Source: CAZEDU01 sp964511185 (GTDB lineage: Bacteria > Myxococcota > Myxococcia > Myxococcales > Myxococcaceae). From it: DNA of 37,065 bases. The translations under genes and the position numbers were made by a program. The notes under the pieces were generated by a model, which was not told where the DNA came from, ran no database searches, and saw only the letters and a program-made list of their open reading frames with translations. Every line of letters begins with the position of its first letter. The stretch's first letter is position 1. Below are positions 1 through 6,779 of the stretch, one piece after another. Location: assembly GCA_964511185.1 (NCBI GenBank), contig CAZEDU010000044.1, positions 1-37,065 on the forward strand. Direction: 5' to 3'.

Positions 1-17
1 GCGGGGCCCTTGACGCT

Positions 18-1013
18 GTGAGCGGCTCCAACGGCAAGGCGACCGCGGTCGCACACCCCAACATCGCGTTGGTGAAGTACTGGGGCAAGCGCGACGAGGC
101 GCTGATTTTGCCGCACCAGTCGAGCCTCTCGGTGACGCTGGCGCCGCTCTCGGTCACCACCACGGTCGAGCTCGGCGCGGCGGAGGACAGCGTCGAGATC
201 AACGGCGAGCCCGCGCGGGGCGGCGAGCGGAGCCGGGTGCTCGCGCTGGTCGACCGGCTGCGCGCGAAGGCGTCGCTCGGCGGCGTCCGCGTCGTCTCCC
301 GCGGCGATTTTCCCAAGGCGGCCGGGCTCGCGAGCAGCGCGGCGGCCTTCGCGGCGCTGGCGGTCGCCGCGCGCGGTGCGGCGGGGCTGGCGCGCGACGC
401 ACGCGCCGAGTCCCTCCTCGCGCGGCTCGGGTCGGGCTCGGCGTGCCGCAGCGTGCAGGGCGGCTTCTGCGCGTGGCGGAAGGGCGAGCGGAGCGACGGC
501 GAAGACAGCTACGCCGAGCAGCTCTTCGACGAGAAGCACTGGCCCGAGCTGCGGCTCATCGCGGTGATGGTGAGCGAAGACGAGAAGGACGTGAAGTCCC
601 GCGACGGCATGCGGCGGACCGTCGAGACCTCGCCGTACTACCCGGCCTGGGTGGCGGACGCGGAGCGCGAGCTGCCGCGCGCTTCCGAGCTCATCCGCGC
701 GCGCGACCTGGAAGGCCTGGGCGCGCTGGCGGAGCGGAACGCGTGGCGCATGCACGCCACCGCGTTCGCCGCGGACCCGCCGCTCCACTACTTGAAGCCC
801 GAGACGCTGCGCGTGCTCGAGGCGCTGCCCGGAGCGCGGCGGGACGGCGTGCCGGTGTGGTTCACGCTGGATGCGGGCCCCAACCCCGTGCTGCTCACCG
901 ACGCTCGGCACGAAGAGCGCGTCGCGTCGCTCGCGGCGGAGTGGGGTGCGCGCCGGGTCGTTCGATGCGCGCCCGGGGGCGACGCTCGGCTGGTCGGGGC
1001 GCACCTGTTCTGA
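18..1013 (+). CDS. mvaD: Diphosphomevalonate decarboxylase
   Basis: This GHMP-superfamily enzyme performs the ATP-dependent decarboxylation of mevalonate 5-diphosphate to isopentenyl diphosphate in the cytoplasm. The N-terminus has the family signature HPNIALVKYWGKRD at about residues 13-26, followed by SLSVTL. The phosphate-binding loop AGLASSAAAFAAL lies near residues 102-114, then GSGSACRSVQGGF and SPYYPAW. The C-terminal DAGPN contains the expected catalytic Asp. At 331 residues it has normal family length. The start is a GTG at 18, the only one that keeps the whole N-terminal motif. A TGA at 11-13 in another frame may end an upstream gene, so this is probably an internal operon gene. The phosphomevalonate kinase follows 161 bases downstream. 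Family identity is very secure. Confidence 0.95.
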   Translation: MSGSNGKATAVAHPNIALVKYWGKRDEALILPHQSSLSVTLAPLSVTTTVELGAAEDSVEINGEPARGGERSRVLALVDRLRAKASLGGVRVVSRGDFPKAAGLASSAAAFAALAVAARGAAGLARDARAESLLARLGSGSACRSVQGGFCAWRKGERSDGEDSYAEQLFDEKHWPELRLIAVMVSEDEKDVKSRDGMRRTVETSPYYPAWVADAERELPRASELIRARDLEGLGALAERNAWRMHATAFAADPPLHYLKPETLRVLEALPGARRDGVPVWFTLDAGPNPVLLTDARHEERVASLAAEWGARRVVRCAPGGDARLVGAHLF

Positions 1014-1159
1014 AGAAGCGGCTTTGCTCTGAAGGGGGCAATTGGGCTGGGGGGATGCTTTGCCCGCGCTTCGATGGCCCGCGCTGTGCCAAGACGCGGC
1101 CGTTCGACGTCCGGCGCAGTCGGGCGGTTTCACTTCAACGCTTCACGTCTGGACTGGCC

Positions 1160-1165
1160 TAGAGT
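1160..1165 (+). promoter_or_regulatory. Candidate -10 element (TAGAGT) of a leaderless mRNA
   Basis: TAGAGT lies 9 bases before the ATG of the phosphomevalonate kinase, and there is no Shine-Dalgarno sequence between. If it is a -10 box, transcription would start at or next to the start codon. No good -35 is visible. The call rests on the same arrangement recurring at other genes in the window. Confidence 0.4.
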
Positions 1166-1174
1166 CGAGCGCGC

Positions 1175-2245
1175 ATGCAGCGAACGCTGAGCGCCCCTGG
1201 CAAGCTCTTCCTCTGCGGCGAGTACGCGGTGCTGTGGGGAGGCACCGCGCGCGTCGCCGCGGTCGGCCCTCGGGCGAGCGCGATGGTGCGCCGGCGGCCG
1301 GACCGCGAGCTGCACCTGGTCGTCGAGGAGGGGCGGCTCGTCGGCCACGCCACCCCGCTCGGCGCGAACTGGCACGGCGAGGTGCCCCCAGCGTTTCTCT
1401 TCGCCGCGCGCGCGGTCGACTTCGCGCTGCGCGCGCACCACACCGAAGCGCTCGGCTTCGACTTGGCGTTCGCGCCGGGCCCCAAGGCGCCCACGGGCCA
1501 CAAGCTCGGGCTCGGCGGCAGCGCGCGCACCGCGGTGCTCGCCACCGAAGCGGCGCGCTTCGTGCTCGAGGCGCGGTTCGACACGCTCAAGCTCGCTCTG
1601 CTCGCGCACGCGTCCGCCCAGGGTGGCGCTGGCAGCGGCGGCGACGTGGCCTCCATCTTCGCGGGCGGCGTGGTGCGCTACCGGCGTTACGACGCCCAGC
1701 CGCTCGCCGAGGCGGCGCTCGGAGGACAGCTGCTCGCCGCGCTCGGCCGCGCCGCGCCGGTCGACCTGTGGCGCCTGCCGCCGCTCAAGACGCCGATGCT
1801 CTACGCCTTCGCCGGCGAGAGCGCGTCGACCCCGCTACAGATCCGCGACATCGAGCAGCGCCTCTCGCGCGCGGAGCGCGACGTGTTCGTGCAGCGCTCC
1901 GACGACTTCGGGCTGCAGCTCGAGGACGGGTTGGTGCGGGGTGACTTCCCGGCGGTCCGCGAGGCGGCGTCGTCCTTGCAGCGCGCGCTGGCGCGGTTGG
2001 GGCCGGTCGAGACCGAGGGCACGCGGCGGCTGCTCGCGCTCGCCGAGAGCTATGGCGGGGTGGGGAAGATCTCCGGCGCCGGCGGCGGCGACGGCTGCAT
2101 CCTCTTTCTGCCGGACGAGGAGCGGCGCGTCGCGCTCGCGGAGGGCCTGAGCGCGCGCGGCTATCTCTCGTTCCCCGTCGTCGTCGAGCCCGGCCTCAAG
2201 GGCGAGCCGAAGCCCGAGGCGCTGCTCGAGCAGTGGCTGGGTTGA
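1175..2245 (+). CDS. mvaK2: Phosphomevalonate kinase (GHMP kinase)
   Basis: The enzyme phosphorylates mevalonate 5-phosphate to the 5-diphosphate, the substrate of the MvaD encoded just upstream. The N-terminus reads SAPGKLFLCGEYAVL, the GHMP substrate motif. The ATP-binding loop at about 111-121 is LGLGGSARTAV, which departs from the usual GLGSSAA. The element GSGGDVAS at about 153-160 and the C-terminal SGAGGGDGCI are typical of phosphomevalonate kinases rather than mevalonate kinases. Length is 356 residues, normal for the family. The start ATG has no Shine-Dalgarno but a TAGAGT hexamer 9 bases upstream. Mevalonate kinase itself and HMG-CoA reductase are not in the window. A mevalonate kinase assignment is the main alternative. 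Confidence 0.85.
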   Translation: MQRTLSAPGKLFLCGEYAVLWGGTARVAAVGPRASAMVRRRPDRELHLVVEEGRLVGHATPLGANWHGEVPPAFLFAARAVDFALRAHHTEALGFDLAFAPGPKAPTGHKLGLGGSARTAVLATEAARFVLEARFDTLKLALLAHASAQGGAGSGGDVASIFAGGVVRYRRYDAQPLAEAALGGQLLAALGRAAPVDLWRLPPLKTPMLYAFAGESASTPLQIRDIEQRLSRAERDVFVQRSDDFGLQLEDGLVRGDFPAVREAASSLQRALARLGPVETEGTRRLLALAESYGGVGKISGAGGGDGCILFLPDEERRVALAEGLSARGYLSFPVVVEPGLKGEPKPEALLEQWLG

Positions 2246-2260
2246 AGGCCCACGCGCCTT
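2245..2260. terminator. Weak hairpin between convergent genes
   Basis: AAGGC and GCCTT form a 5-bp stem with a 6-base loop, exactly between the stop of the phosphomevalonate kinase and the stop of the convergent barrel gene. There is only a very short T stretch on either side, so termination activity is uncertain. Confidence 0.3.
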
Positions 2261-3406
2261 TCAGAAGAGCTGCCCGAAGGTGATGTAGATGCCCTGCCGC
2301 AGGTTCTCGAGGGCGACCGCGTAGTCGAAGCGGACCACGGCCGCGCGCCGGACGACGCGCAGGCCGCCGCCGGCGCCGGGGTGCAGATCGTACCAAGGGC
2401 CGTCCGGCACGCCGGGGTGCCAGGTTCGGCCGAGGTCGGCGAACACCAGGCCGCCGGCGCGGGTCTTCTCCCCGAAGAGCTGGAACTCGAAGACGTAGAA
2501 GCGCGCTTCGGTGTTGCTCAGGACCTTCAGGTTCCCCGAATACCGGTTGCGGGGCACGCCGCGCACCGAGCCCATGCCGCCGATGCCTTCGTTGTATTGC
2601 AGCCCGCCGATGTTGGGCCACTCGAAGAACGGCACGTCGCCGAACAGGTAGTCGAGCGTGAAGCGCTGGGCGATGACGAAGCGGTTCCCGATGGGCCAGA
2701 AGCGGCGCTCGCTCGCGGTCACCCCGCCGAAGCTGTACCGGCTGCCGCTCACTGGAGATGACAGGCGCAGCGAGATCTCCTCGACGCCGCCGCGCGACGT
2801 GTCGCTCTCGTCGTCGCGCGTGTCCCACAGAACGCCGGCGGTCATCTGCCCGGTGGGGCCGCCGCTCAAGCCCCGCGGCGCCTCGCGCTCGAGCAGCGAC
2901 TGCGCGTACGGCCGAACGTCGTTCCAACGGTAGGCGTAGCCGACGTACGGCTGAAACGGATGCTCCGGCCCCAGCACCGCCGGCCGCAGGCGTATCCACC
3001 CGCCAGGCGAGATGCGGTCGTAGCTGTAGAAGGGATCTTCGAAGTCGTCCTCCGGGAACTCCGGGGACGCCTGATTGCCGGGGCCGTAGTAGGGCGCGAA
3101 CAGCTCGCGGCGCCACTCGAGGCGCGCCTCGACGCGCGTCCGCGGGAGCAGGCGCGGCCCGTCGTAGCGCAGCCAGTGGTTTTGAACGCCGCGCGTGGTG
3201 AAGAAGGTCTGCGCCGCCAGGCCATGGCGGTAGGGCCGGTAGCCCGGCGAGTAGAGGTACGCGCCGCCCACCGCGCCGAAGCCCACGCCGGTGTCGGAGT
3301 TGAAGCTGAGCAGCGGCACCCCGAACGCATCGAAGCCCGACTCCTTTCGCGCTTCGGCGGGAGGGGCGGCCGTGAGCAGCGTGGCGACGACCAACGCGGA
3401 GAGCAT
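2261..3406 (-). CDS. Omp85/BamA-family outer-membrane beta-barrel without POTRA domains
   Basis: A secreted barrel of about 381 residues. From the ATG at 3406 it opens with a hydrophobic signal-like stretch (LSALVVATLLTAAPPAEA). The mature part resembles the barrel half of the BamA/D15 surface-antigen family: VLWDTRDDESDTSRGG is the usual strand after which the barrel closes, GSVRGVPRNRYSG matches the loop-6 VRG motif, and GGGLRVVRRAAVVRFDYA is the penultimate strand. The chain ends in Phe, the usual C-terminal signal for Bam insertion. No POTRA repeats are present, so it is not BamA or TamA itself; single-barrel members of this family are of unknown role. An ATG at 3532 in the same frame would give 423 residues with a basic n-region, but it overlaps the start codon of the divergent gene. 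Confidence 0.75.
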   Translation of the reverse strand: MLSALVVATLLTAAPPAEARKESGFDAFGVPLLSFNSDTGVGFGAVGGAYLYSPGYRPYRHGLAAQTFFTTRGVQNHWLRYDGPRLLPRTRVEARLEWRRELFAPYYGPGNQASPEFPEDDFEDPFYSYDRISPGGWIRLRPAVLGPEHPFQPYVGYAYRWNDVRPYAQSLLEREAPRGLSGGPTGQMTAGVLWDTRDDESDTSRGGVEEISLRLSSPVSGSRYSFGGVTASERRFWPIGNRFVIAQRFTLDYLFGDVPFFEWPNIGGLQYNEGIGGMGSVRGVPRNRYSGNLKVLSNTEARFYVFEFQLFGEKTRAGGLVFADLGRTWHPGVPDGPWYDLHPGAGGGLRVVRRAAVVRFDYAVALENLRQGIYITFGQLF

Positions 3407-3516
3407 CGACAGCCAAGGTGCGCAGCGCCGCGCGCGCCGAGAACGAATGGAAGGGAAGCGCCAGGCCGGTCGGCCGCCCTTCGAGAGTCCGAGGCTGCGG
3501 GCCGTCGAACCGTCGC

Positions 3517-3522
3517 CATATT
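3517..3522 (+). promoter_or_regulatory. Candidate -10 element (CATATT) 8 bases before a start codon
   Basis: CATATT stands out in GC-rich DNA 8 bases before the ATG of the phosphatase-superfamily gene, with no Shine-Dalgarno sequence. This suggests a leaderless or near-leaderless transcript. Confidence 0.35.
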
Positions 3523-3530
3523 TGCCGCCC

Positions 3531-5108
3531 ATGGGAGCGACACACGAAGCGCTCGTATCGACCGACGTTCAAGAATGGGCGAAGGCGGCGCGGCGGCGGC
3601 TTGCGGGTCGGGTACAGCCGTTGCGCGGGGGGCGGCCCAAGGCTTTGCGCAAGGCCTTGGTGGTGCACCTGGACGGCGTGCCCCGGGCGGTGCTCGACCA
3701 GGCGGTGGCGCGCGGGGCGATGCCGTTTTTGTCGCGGCTCGTGCGGACCGGCGCGTACGCCTTGGACTCGGCGTTCTGGGGCTCGCCCGCGTCGACCCCC
3801 TGTTTTCAAGCGGGGCTCCTGTACGGCCTGCGCCACCCCAACCTGCCCGCGTACCACTGGTTCGATCGCGAGCTGAACCGGGTGGTGCGCATGAACGTGC
3901 CGCAGGACGCGCTGGCGATCGAAGGCCGGCTGAAGGCGTACGGGCGCAACACGCTCCTCGAAGGCGGCGGCACCACGTACCTGTCGCTCTTTCGGGCCGA
4001 CGCGTCGAACCTGCTCTGCATGACGGCGCTCGCCGACGTCCGGCGCGCCTCGTGCGGCCTGGCGCGCGAGCTCGGCACGCTGAGCCCCGCGCGCCGCCAG
4101 AGCAGCGGCTCGTTCCTGCGCGCGCTCGCCCAGGACACCCTGGACACCGCGCGAGACGTGTCGCGTTGGGTCCGCGGGCTGCACGGCGACCTCCGCCACG
4201 AGCGCGAGTACCAGCTCAACCGCTTCTTCATGATCGATCTCGCGTGGAACCTGGCGCACTCGCAGTCGCTGGTCGACATGGCCAAGGGCGTTCCGCTCAT
4301 CTACCTGGTGTTCGGCAACTACGACGAGGTGGCGCACCGGCGCGGGCCGCGCTCGCGGCAAGCGCTCGATCAGCTCGTGCGGGTCGACCACCAGCTCGAG
4401 GAGCTGTACGGGTTCAGCCAGGCGCTCGAGGTCCCCTACGACGTGCTCTTCGTGACCGACCACGGCCATGTCGACAGCGCGCCCATCGAGCAGCGCATCG
4501 GCCAGAAGGTGGAGCGGTACCTCTTGGGCGGCGCGCCGGCGGTGGTCTCGGGGGACCTCGAGCGGGGGCTGCTCGACGGTCGCCCGCCGCTCTTCGAGAG
4601 CCCGGTTCAGGTGCGGGAGGAGCCGGTCGTCATCGAGGCGGGGAACTTCGCGCACGTCTACCTGACGCGCGGCCGCAAGCCGCTCGAGGCGCGTGAGCTG
4701 CTCGCGCGGCACCGCGACGTGCTCGGCCGGGTCGCCGCGCAGCGGGACATCGGCATCACCGCGCTGCGCCGAGGAAGCGCGGCGGTGGCGATCATCCGCG
4801 GCGGTGTCTACGGCCCGCGCGAGATCGCGAGCGCGCCGCTCGAGTGGGAGTTCTCCCGGCGCGCGGTGGCGGACCTGCTCGACGAGCTGCCCCACATGCC
4901 GACGGCGGGGGACCTGGTGCTCTTCGGCGAGGTGTGCCAGCCCGGCGGCACGGTCGGGTTCGCGTGGGAGTTCGGCTCGCACGGCGGCGTCACCCGCACC
5001 GAGACGGACAGCGTGGTGCTCTGGCCCGCGCGGTTCCCGGTCGACCTGAGCGGCCTGTCGCACGCCACGCGGCTGCACGAGAAGTTGTCGGAGGTGTACC
5101 GGCAGTGA
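3531..5108 (+). CDS. Alkaline phosphatase superfamily protein (type I phosphodiesterase-like)
   Basis: A 525-residue protein of the metal-dependent alkaline phosphatase/nucleotide pyrophosphatase superfamily. The metal and nucleophile elements are in the usual order: VVHLDGVPR (Asp about 48), a Thr nucleophile in SPASTPCFQAG (Thr about 89), the metal pair in FGNYDEVAHRRGP (about 262-272), and VTDHGHVDS (about 310). No signal peptide or membrane segment is visible, so it should act in the cytoplasm or at the inner membrane face. Its stop codon overlaps the GTG start of a flippase-like membrane protein, which suggests the two products work on the same lipid or phospho-head-group, though the substrate cannot be read from sequence. 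The start at 3531 was chosen over an in-frame ATG at 3291 that would run antisense through the neighbouring gene. Confidence 0.8.
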   Translation: MGATHEALVSTDVQEWAKAARRRLAGRVQPLRGGRPKALRKALVVHLDGVPRAVLDQAVARGAMPFLSRLVRTGAYALDSAFWGSPASTPCFQAGLLYGLRHPNLPAYHWFDRELNRVVRMNVPQDALAIEGRLKAYGRNTLLEGGGTTYLSLFRADASNLLCMTALADVRRASCGLARELGTLSPARRQSSGSFLRALAQDTLDTARDVSRWVRGLHGDLRHEREYQLNRFFMIDLAWNLAHSQSLVDMAKGVPLIYLVFGNYDEVAHRRGPRSRQALDQLVRVDHQLEELYGFSQALEVPYDVLFVTDHGHVDSAPIEQRIGQKVERYLLGGAPAVVSGDLERGLLDGRPPLFESPVQVREEPVVIEAGNFAHVYLTRGRKPLEARELLARHRDVLGRVAAQRDIGITALRRGSAAVAIIRGGVYGPREIASAPLEWEFSRRAVADLLDELPHMPTAGDLVLFGEVCQPGGTVGFAWEFGSHGGVTRTETDSVVLWPARFPVDLSGLSHATRLHEKLSEVYRQ

Positions 5109-6184
5109 GGTGGAGCGGCCGCACGGCGCTGAAGGTCCTGCTCGCGCTGATCGGCGTGCTGATCTCGGTCGTGCTGATCGCCACCGTGTTCTTCCAGATC
5201 AGCTTCTCGGGCGGGCTGCGGCTGACGCCGCGCTTCACCTTCGCCCAGTTCCTCGGGCAGATCCCCAAGCAGGGCCACTGGCTGTGGATGTTCTTTCTGT
5301 TGTCCGCGAGCGTCATCCCGCTGCGGGCGCTGCAGTGGCAGGCCACCTTGAAGCGCCGCGTGCCGTTTCGCGAGCGCTACCACTTCGTGGCGATCGGCGC
5401 GTTCGTGCACAACGCGCTGCCGGGCAAGTTCGGCGACATCTTCCGGTCGTTCCTCATGGCGCGCACGCAGAACGTCCCGTTCGTGCAGGCGCTCGGGTCG
5501 GTGGCGGTCTGCAAGCTGCTCGAGTTCGCGGCGTTGATGCTCCTGGTGGGGCTGTCGTTCCTGGGGCCGTTCTCCCAGACGCTGTCGCGCTTCTCCCAGG
5601 GGCTGCGCGTGGCGCTGGCGGTGTGCTTGGGGCTCGTCGTGGTGGTGGTGTTGCTCGCGCGCTACTCGGCGTTCATCGCGCGTTGGCTGCGGCGGGAGCG
5701 CAGGCTGCCGAAGGCGCAGTCGTTCCTGCTCAACGTCAGCCGCGGCTTGGGCACCGCGCGCTCGCCGAAGGGGCTCGCCAAGGCGCTGTTCGTCTCGATT
5801 CCGCCGGTGCTGGCGCCGGCGCTGGCCTACGGGCTCGCGATGCGCGGCATCGGGGTGAAGAACGGTCTGTTCGCCGGGGCGGTGGTGTTGGGGGCGATCG
5901 CGCTGGGCCAGGCGACGCCCGGCATCCCCGCCGGAACGGGCATCTACTACTTCGTCACCAGCTGGACGGCGCGGAACTTGGGCGCGGCGCCGGACGACGC
6001 GGCGGCCTTCGCGGCGCTCACGCACCTGGGCACCATCACGAGTCAGATCCTCGTCGGCGGGACGTCGGTGTGGATACGGCGGATTCGTTGGCGGGACTTG
6101 AAGCGCACGACGGTGGAGGCGGTCGACGACGCGAAGCACCCCAGCCACTTCGGGCAAGCGGCGGAAGCGGAGCACGCCAAATGA
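5105..6184 (+). CDS. MprF N-terminal-like flippase (lysylphosphatidylglycerol synthase TM region, UPF0104)
   Basis: An integral membrane protein of 359 residues with roughly eight hydrophobic segments. It matches the membrane half of MprF/AglD-type proteins: a first helix (LLALIGVLISVVLIATVFF), PLRALQWQATLKRR, and the family signature NALPGKFGDIFRSFLMAR. It lacks the soluble aminoacyl-transferase half, so it would move or bind a lipid rather than aminoacylate one. GTG at 5105 overlaps the TGA of the preceding phosphodiesterase-like gene (GTGA), implying translational coupling. The gene ends directly against a strong intrinsic terminator. The lipid handled is unknown. Confidence 0.8.
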   Translation: MRWSGRTALKVLLALIGVLISVVLIATVFFQISFSGGLRLTPRFTFAQFLGQIPKQGHWLWMFFLLSASVIPLRALQWQATLKRRVPFRERYHFVAIGAFVHNALPGKFGDIFRSFLMARTQNVPFVQALGSVAVCKLLEFAALMLLVGLSFLGPFSQTLSRFSQGLRVALAVCLGLVVVVVLLARYSAFIARWLRRERRLPKAQSFLLNVSRGLGTARSPKGLAKALFVSIPPVLAPALAYGLAMRGIGVKNGLFAGAVVLGAIALGQATPGIPAGTGIYYFVTSWTARNLGAAPDDAAAFAALTHLGTITSQILVGGTSVWIRRIRWRDLKRTTVEAVDDAKHPSHFGQAAEAEHAK

Positions 6185-6214
6185 AAAAGGGACCCGGCGA
6201 ACCAGGTCCCTTTT
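6185..6214. terminator. Bidirectional intrinsic terminator
   Basis: AAAAGGGACC (6185-6194) pairs with GGTCCCTTTT (6205-6214) across a 10-base loop. It carries a T run on either strand. It follows the stop of the flippase-like gene on the plus strand by no spacer, and it follows the tRNA-Leu 3' end on the minus strand by 5 bases, so it can end both transcripts. Confidence 0.85.
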
Positions 6215-6219
6215 CACTG

Positions 6220-6303
6220 TGCCCAGGAGAGGACTCGAACCTCCACGGTGTTGCCACCACTAGACCCTGAATCTAGCGTGTCTACCAATTCCACCACCTG
6301 GGC
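6220..6303 (-). tRNA. tRNA-Leu (anticodon CAG)
   Basis: Reading the minus strand, the acceptor stem GCCCAGG pairs with CCTGGGC. The D arm contains AATTGGTAGAC, the anticodon stem CTAGA/TCTAG encloses TTCAGGG with anticodon CAG, a long class II variable arm (TGGTGGCAACACCG) follows, and the T loop is GGTTCGAGTCC. The discriminator is A and the 3' CCA is not encoded. It reads CUG, the major Leu codon in such GC-rich DNA. It lies downstream of the isc operon on the same strand but has its own promoter. Confidence 0.95.
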
Positions 6304-6335
6304 TTGACGCTCTGGGTGCCACTCAGGGACGCAGG

Positions 6336-6364
6336 CTTATAGAGGCGGGTCTCGGGTGCGTCAA
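6336..6364 (-). promoter_or_regulatory. Sigma70-type promoter of tRNA-Leu
   Basis: On the minus strand TTGACG (6359-6364) and TATAAG (6336-6341) are separated by exactly 17 bases. Transcription would begin near 6329, giving a leader of about 26 bases before the tRNA. Confidence 0.75.
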
Positions 6365-6375
6365 GGCACCGAAAA

Positions 6376-6388
6376 GGGGGCTGTCCCC
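6376..6388 (-). repeat. REP-like palindrome, single copy (locus A)
   Basis: GGGGGCTGTCCCC, one base off the GGGGACTGTCCCC consensus seen at four other intergenic sites. It sits 12 bases beyond the ferredoxin stop codon. On the minus strand it reads as a GC-rich hairpin followed by CTTTTC, so it may double as the isc operon terminator. Confidence 0.6.
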
Positions 6389-6400
6389 GGTTTCCCGCGC

Positions 6401-6778
6401 TCACTTCTTCGGCGGCCACTTTCCTTCCGCCTCGAGCTGGTGCCGCACCTGAGGGTTCTCGTCCATGAACGCGCTCAAGGACTCCTCGGTGATCCACACG
6501 TCGACGTCTTCCTTCCCGACGAGCGCCTGGCAGCCGAGCCGCGAGAAGGGGCGGACGTCGAACGCCTGATCCAGCCGGTCCATCTCGTTGTCTTCCTGCT
6601 CGGACAGCGAGTCGAGCCCCTTCTTGATCCAGACGTGGCAGGTCGAGCAGGCGCAGACCCCGCCGCAGGTGTGGCCGACTTGAGCGCCGCAGCCCTCCGC
6701 CGCCTCGAGAATCGAAGTCCCCTCGGGGACCTCGACCGTCACGTCGTCGAGCGGGCTCTTGAAGTGGACCTTGGGCAT
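6401..6778 (-). CDS. fdx: Isc-type [2Fe-2S] ferredoxin
   Basis: A 125-residue adrenodoxin-class ferredoxin that supplies electrons for Fe-S cluster assembly on IscU. The cluster ligands follow the C-X5-C-X2-C-Xn-C pattern: Cys38, Cys44, Cys47 and Cys83 (GHTCGGVCACSTCHVW, then SRLGCQAL). There is one further cysteine at 42, as in other Isc ferredoxins. The start ATG at 6778 is one base past the hscA stop and directly precedes MPKVHF; upstream in-frame codons would lie inside hscA. It is the last gene of the isc operon. Confidence 0.92.
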   Translation of the reverse strand: MPKVHFKSPLDDVTVEVPEGTSILEAAEGCGAQVGHTCGGVCACSTCHVWIKKGLDSLSEQEDNEMDRLDQAFDVRPFSRLGCQALVGKEDVDVWITEESLSAFMDENPQVRHQLEAEGKWPPKK

Positions 6779-6779
6779 C

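Noticed and set aside
1..13. 3' end of an upstream gene ending at TGA 11-13
   Set aside because: Only four codons are visible, which is too little to support a call.
3291..3530. 80-residue N-terminal extension of the phosphodiesterase-like protein
   Set aside because: It lies antisense to the barrel gene's signal-peptide region and adds no family residues; the ATG at 3531 is the natural start.
2196..5078. A 960-residue open frame on the minus strand
   Set aside because: It runs antisense or out of frame through mvaK2, the Omp85-like gene and the phosphodiesterase-like gene, is extremely Arg/Gln/His-rich, and has no recognisable domain. It is a GC-bias shadow.
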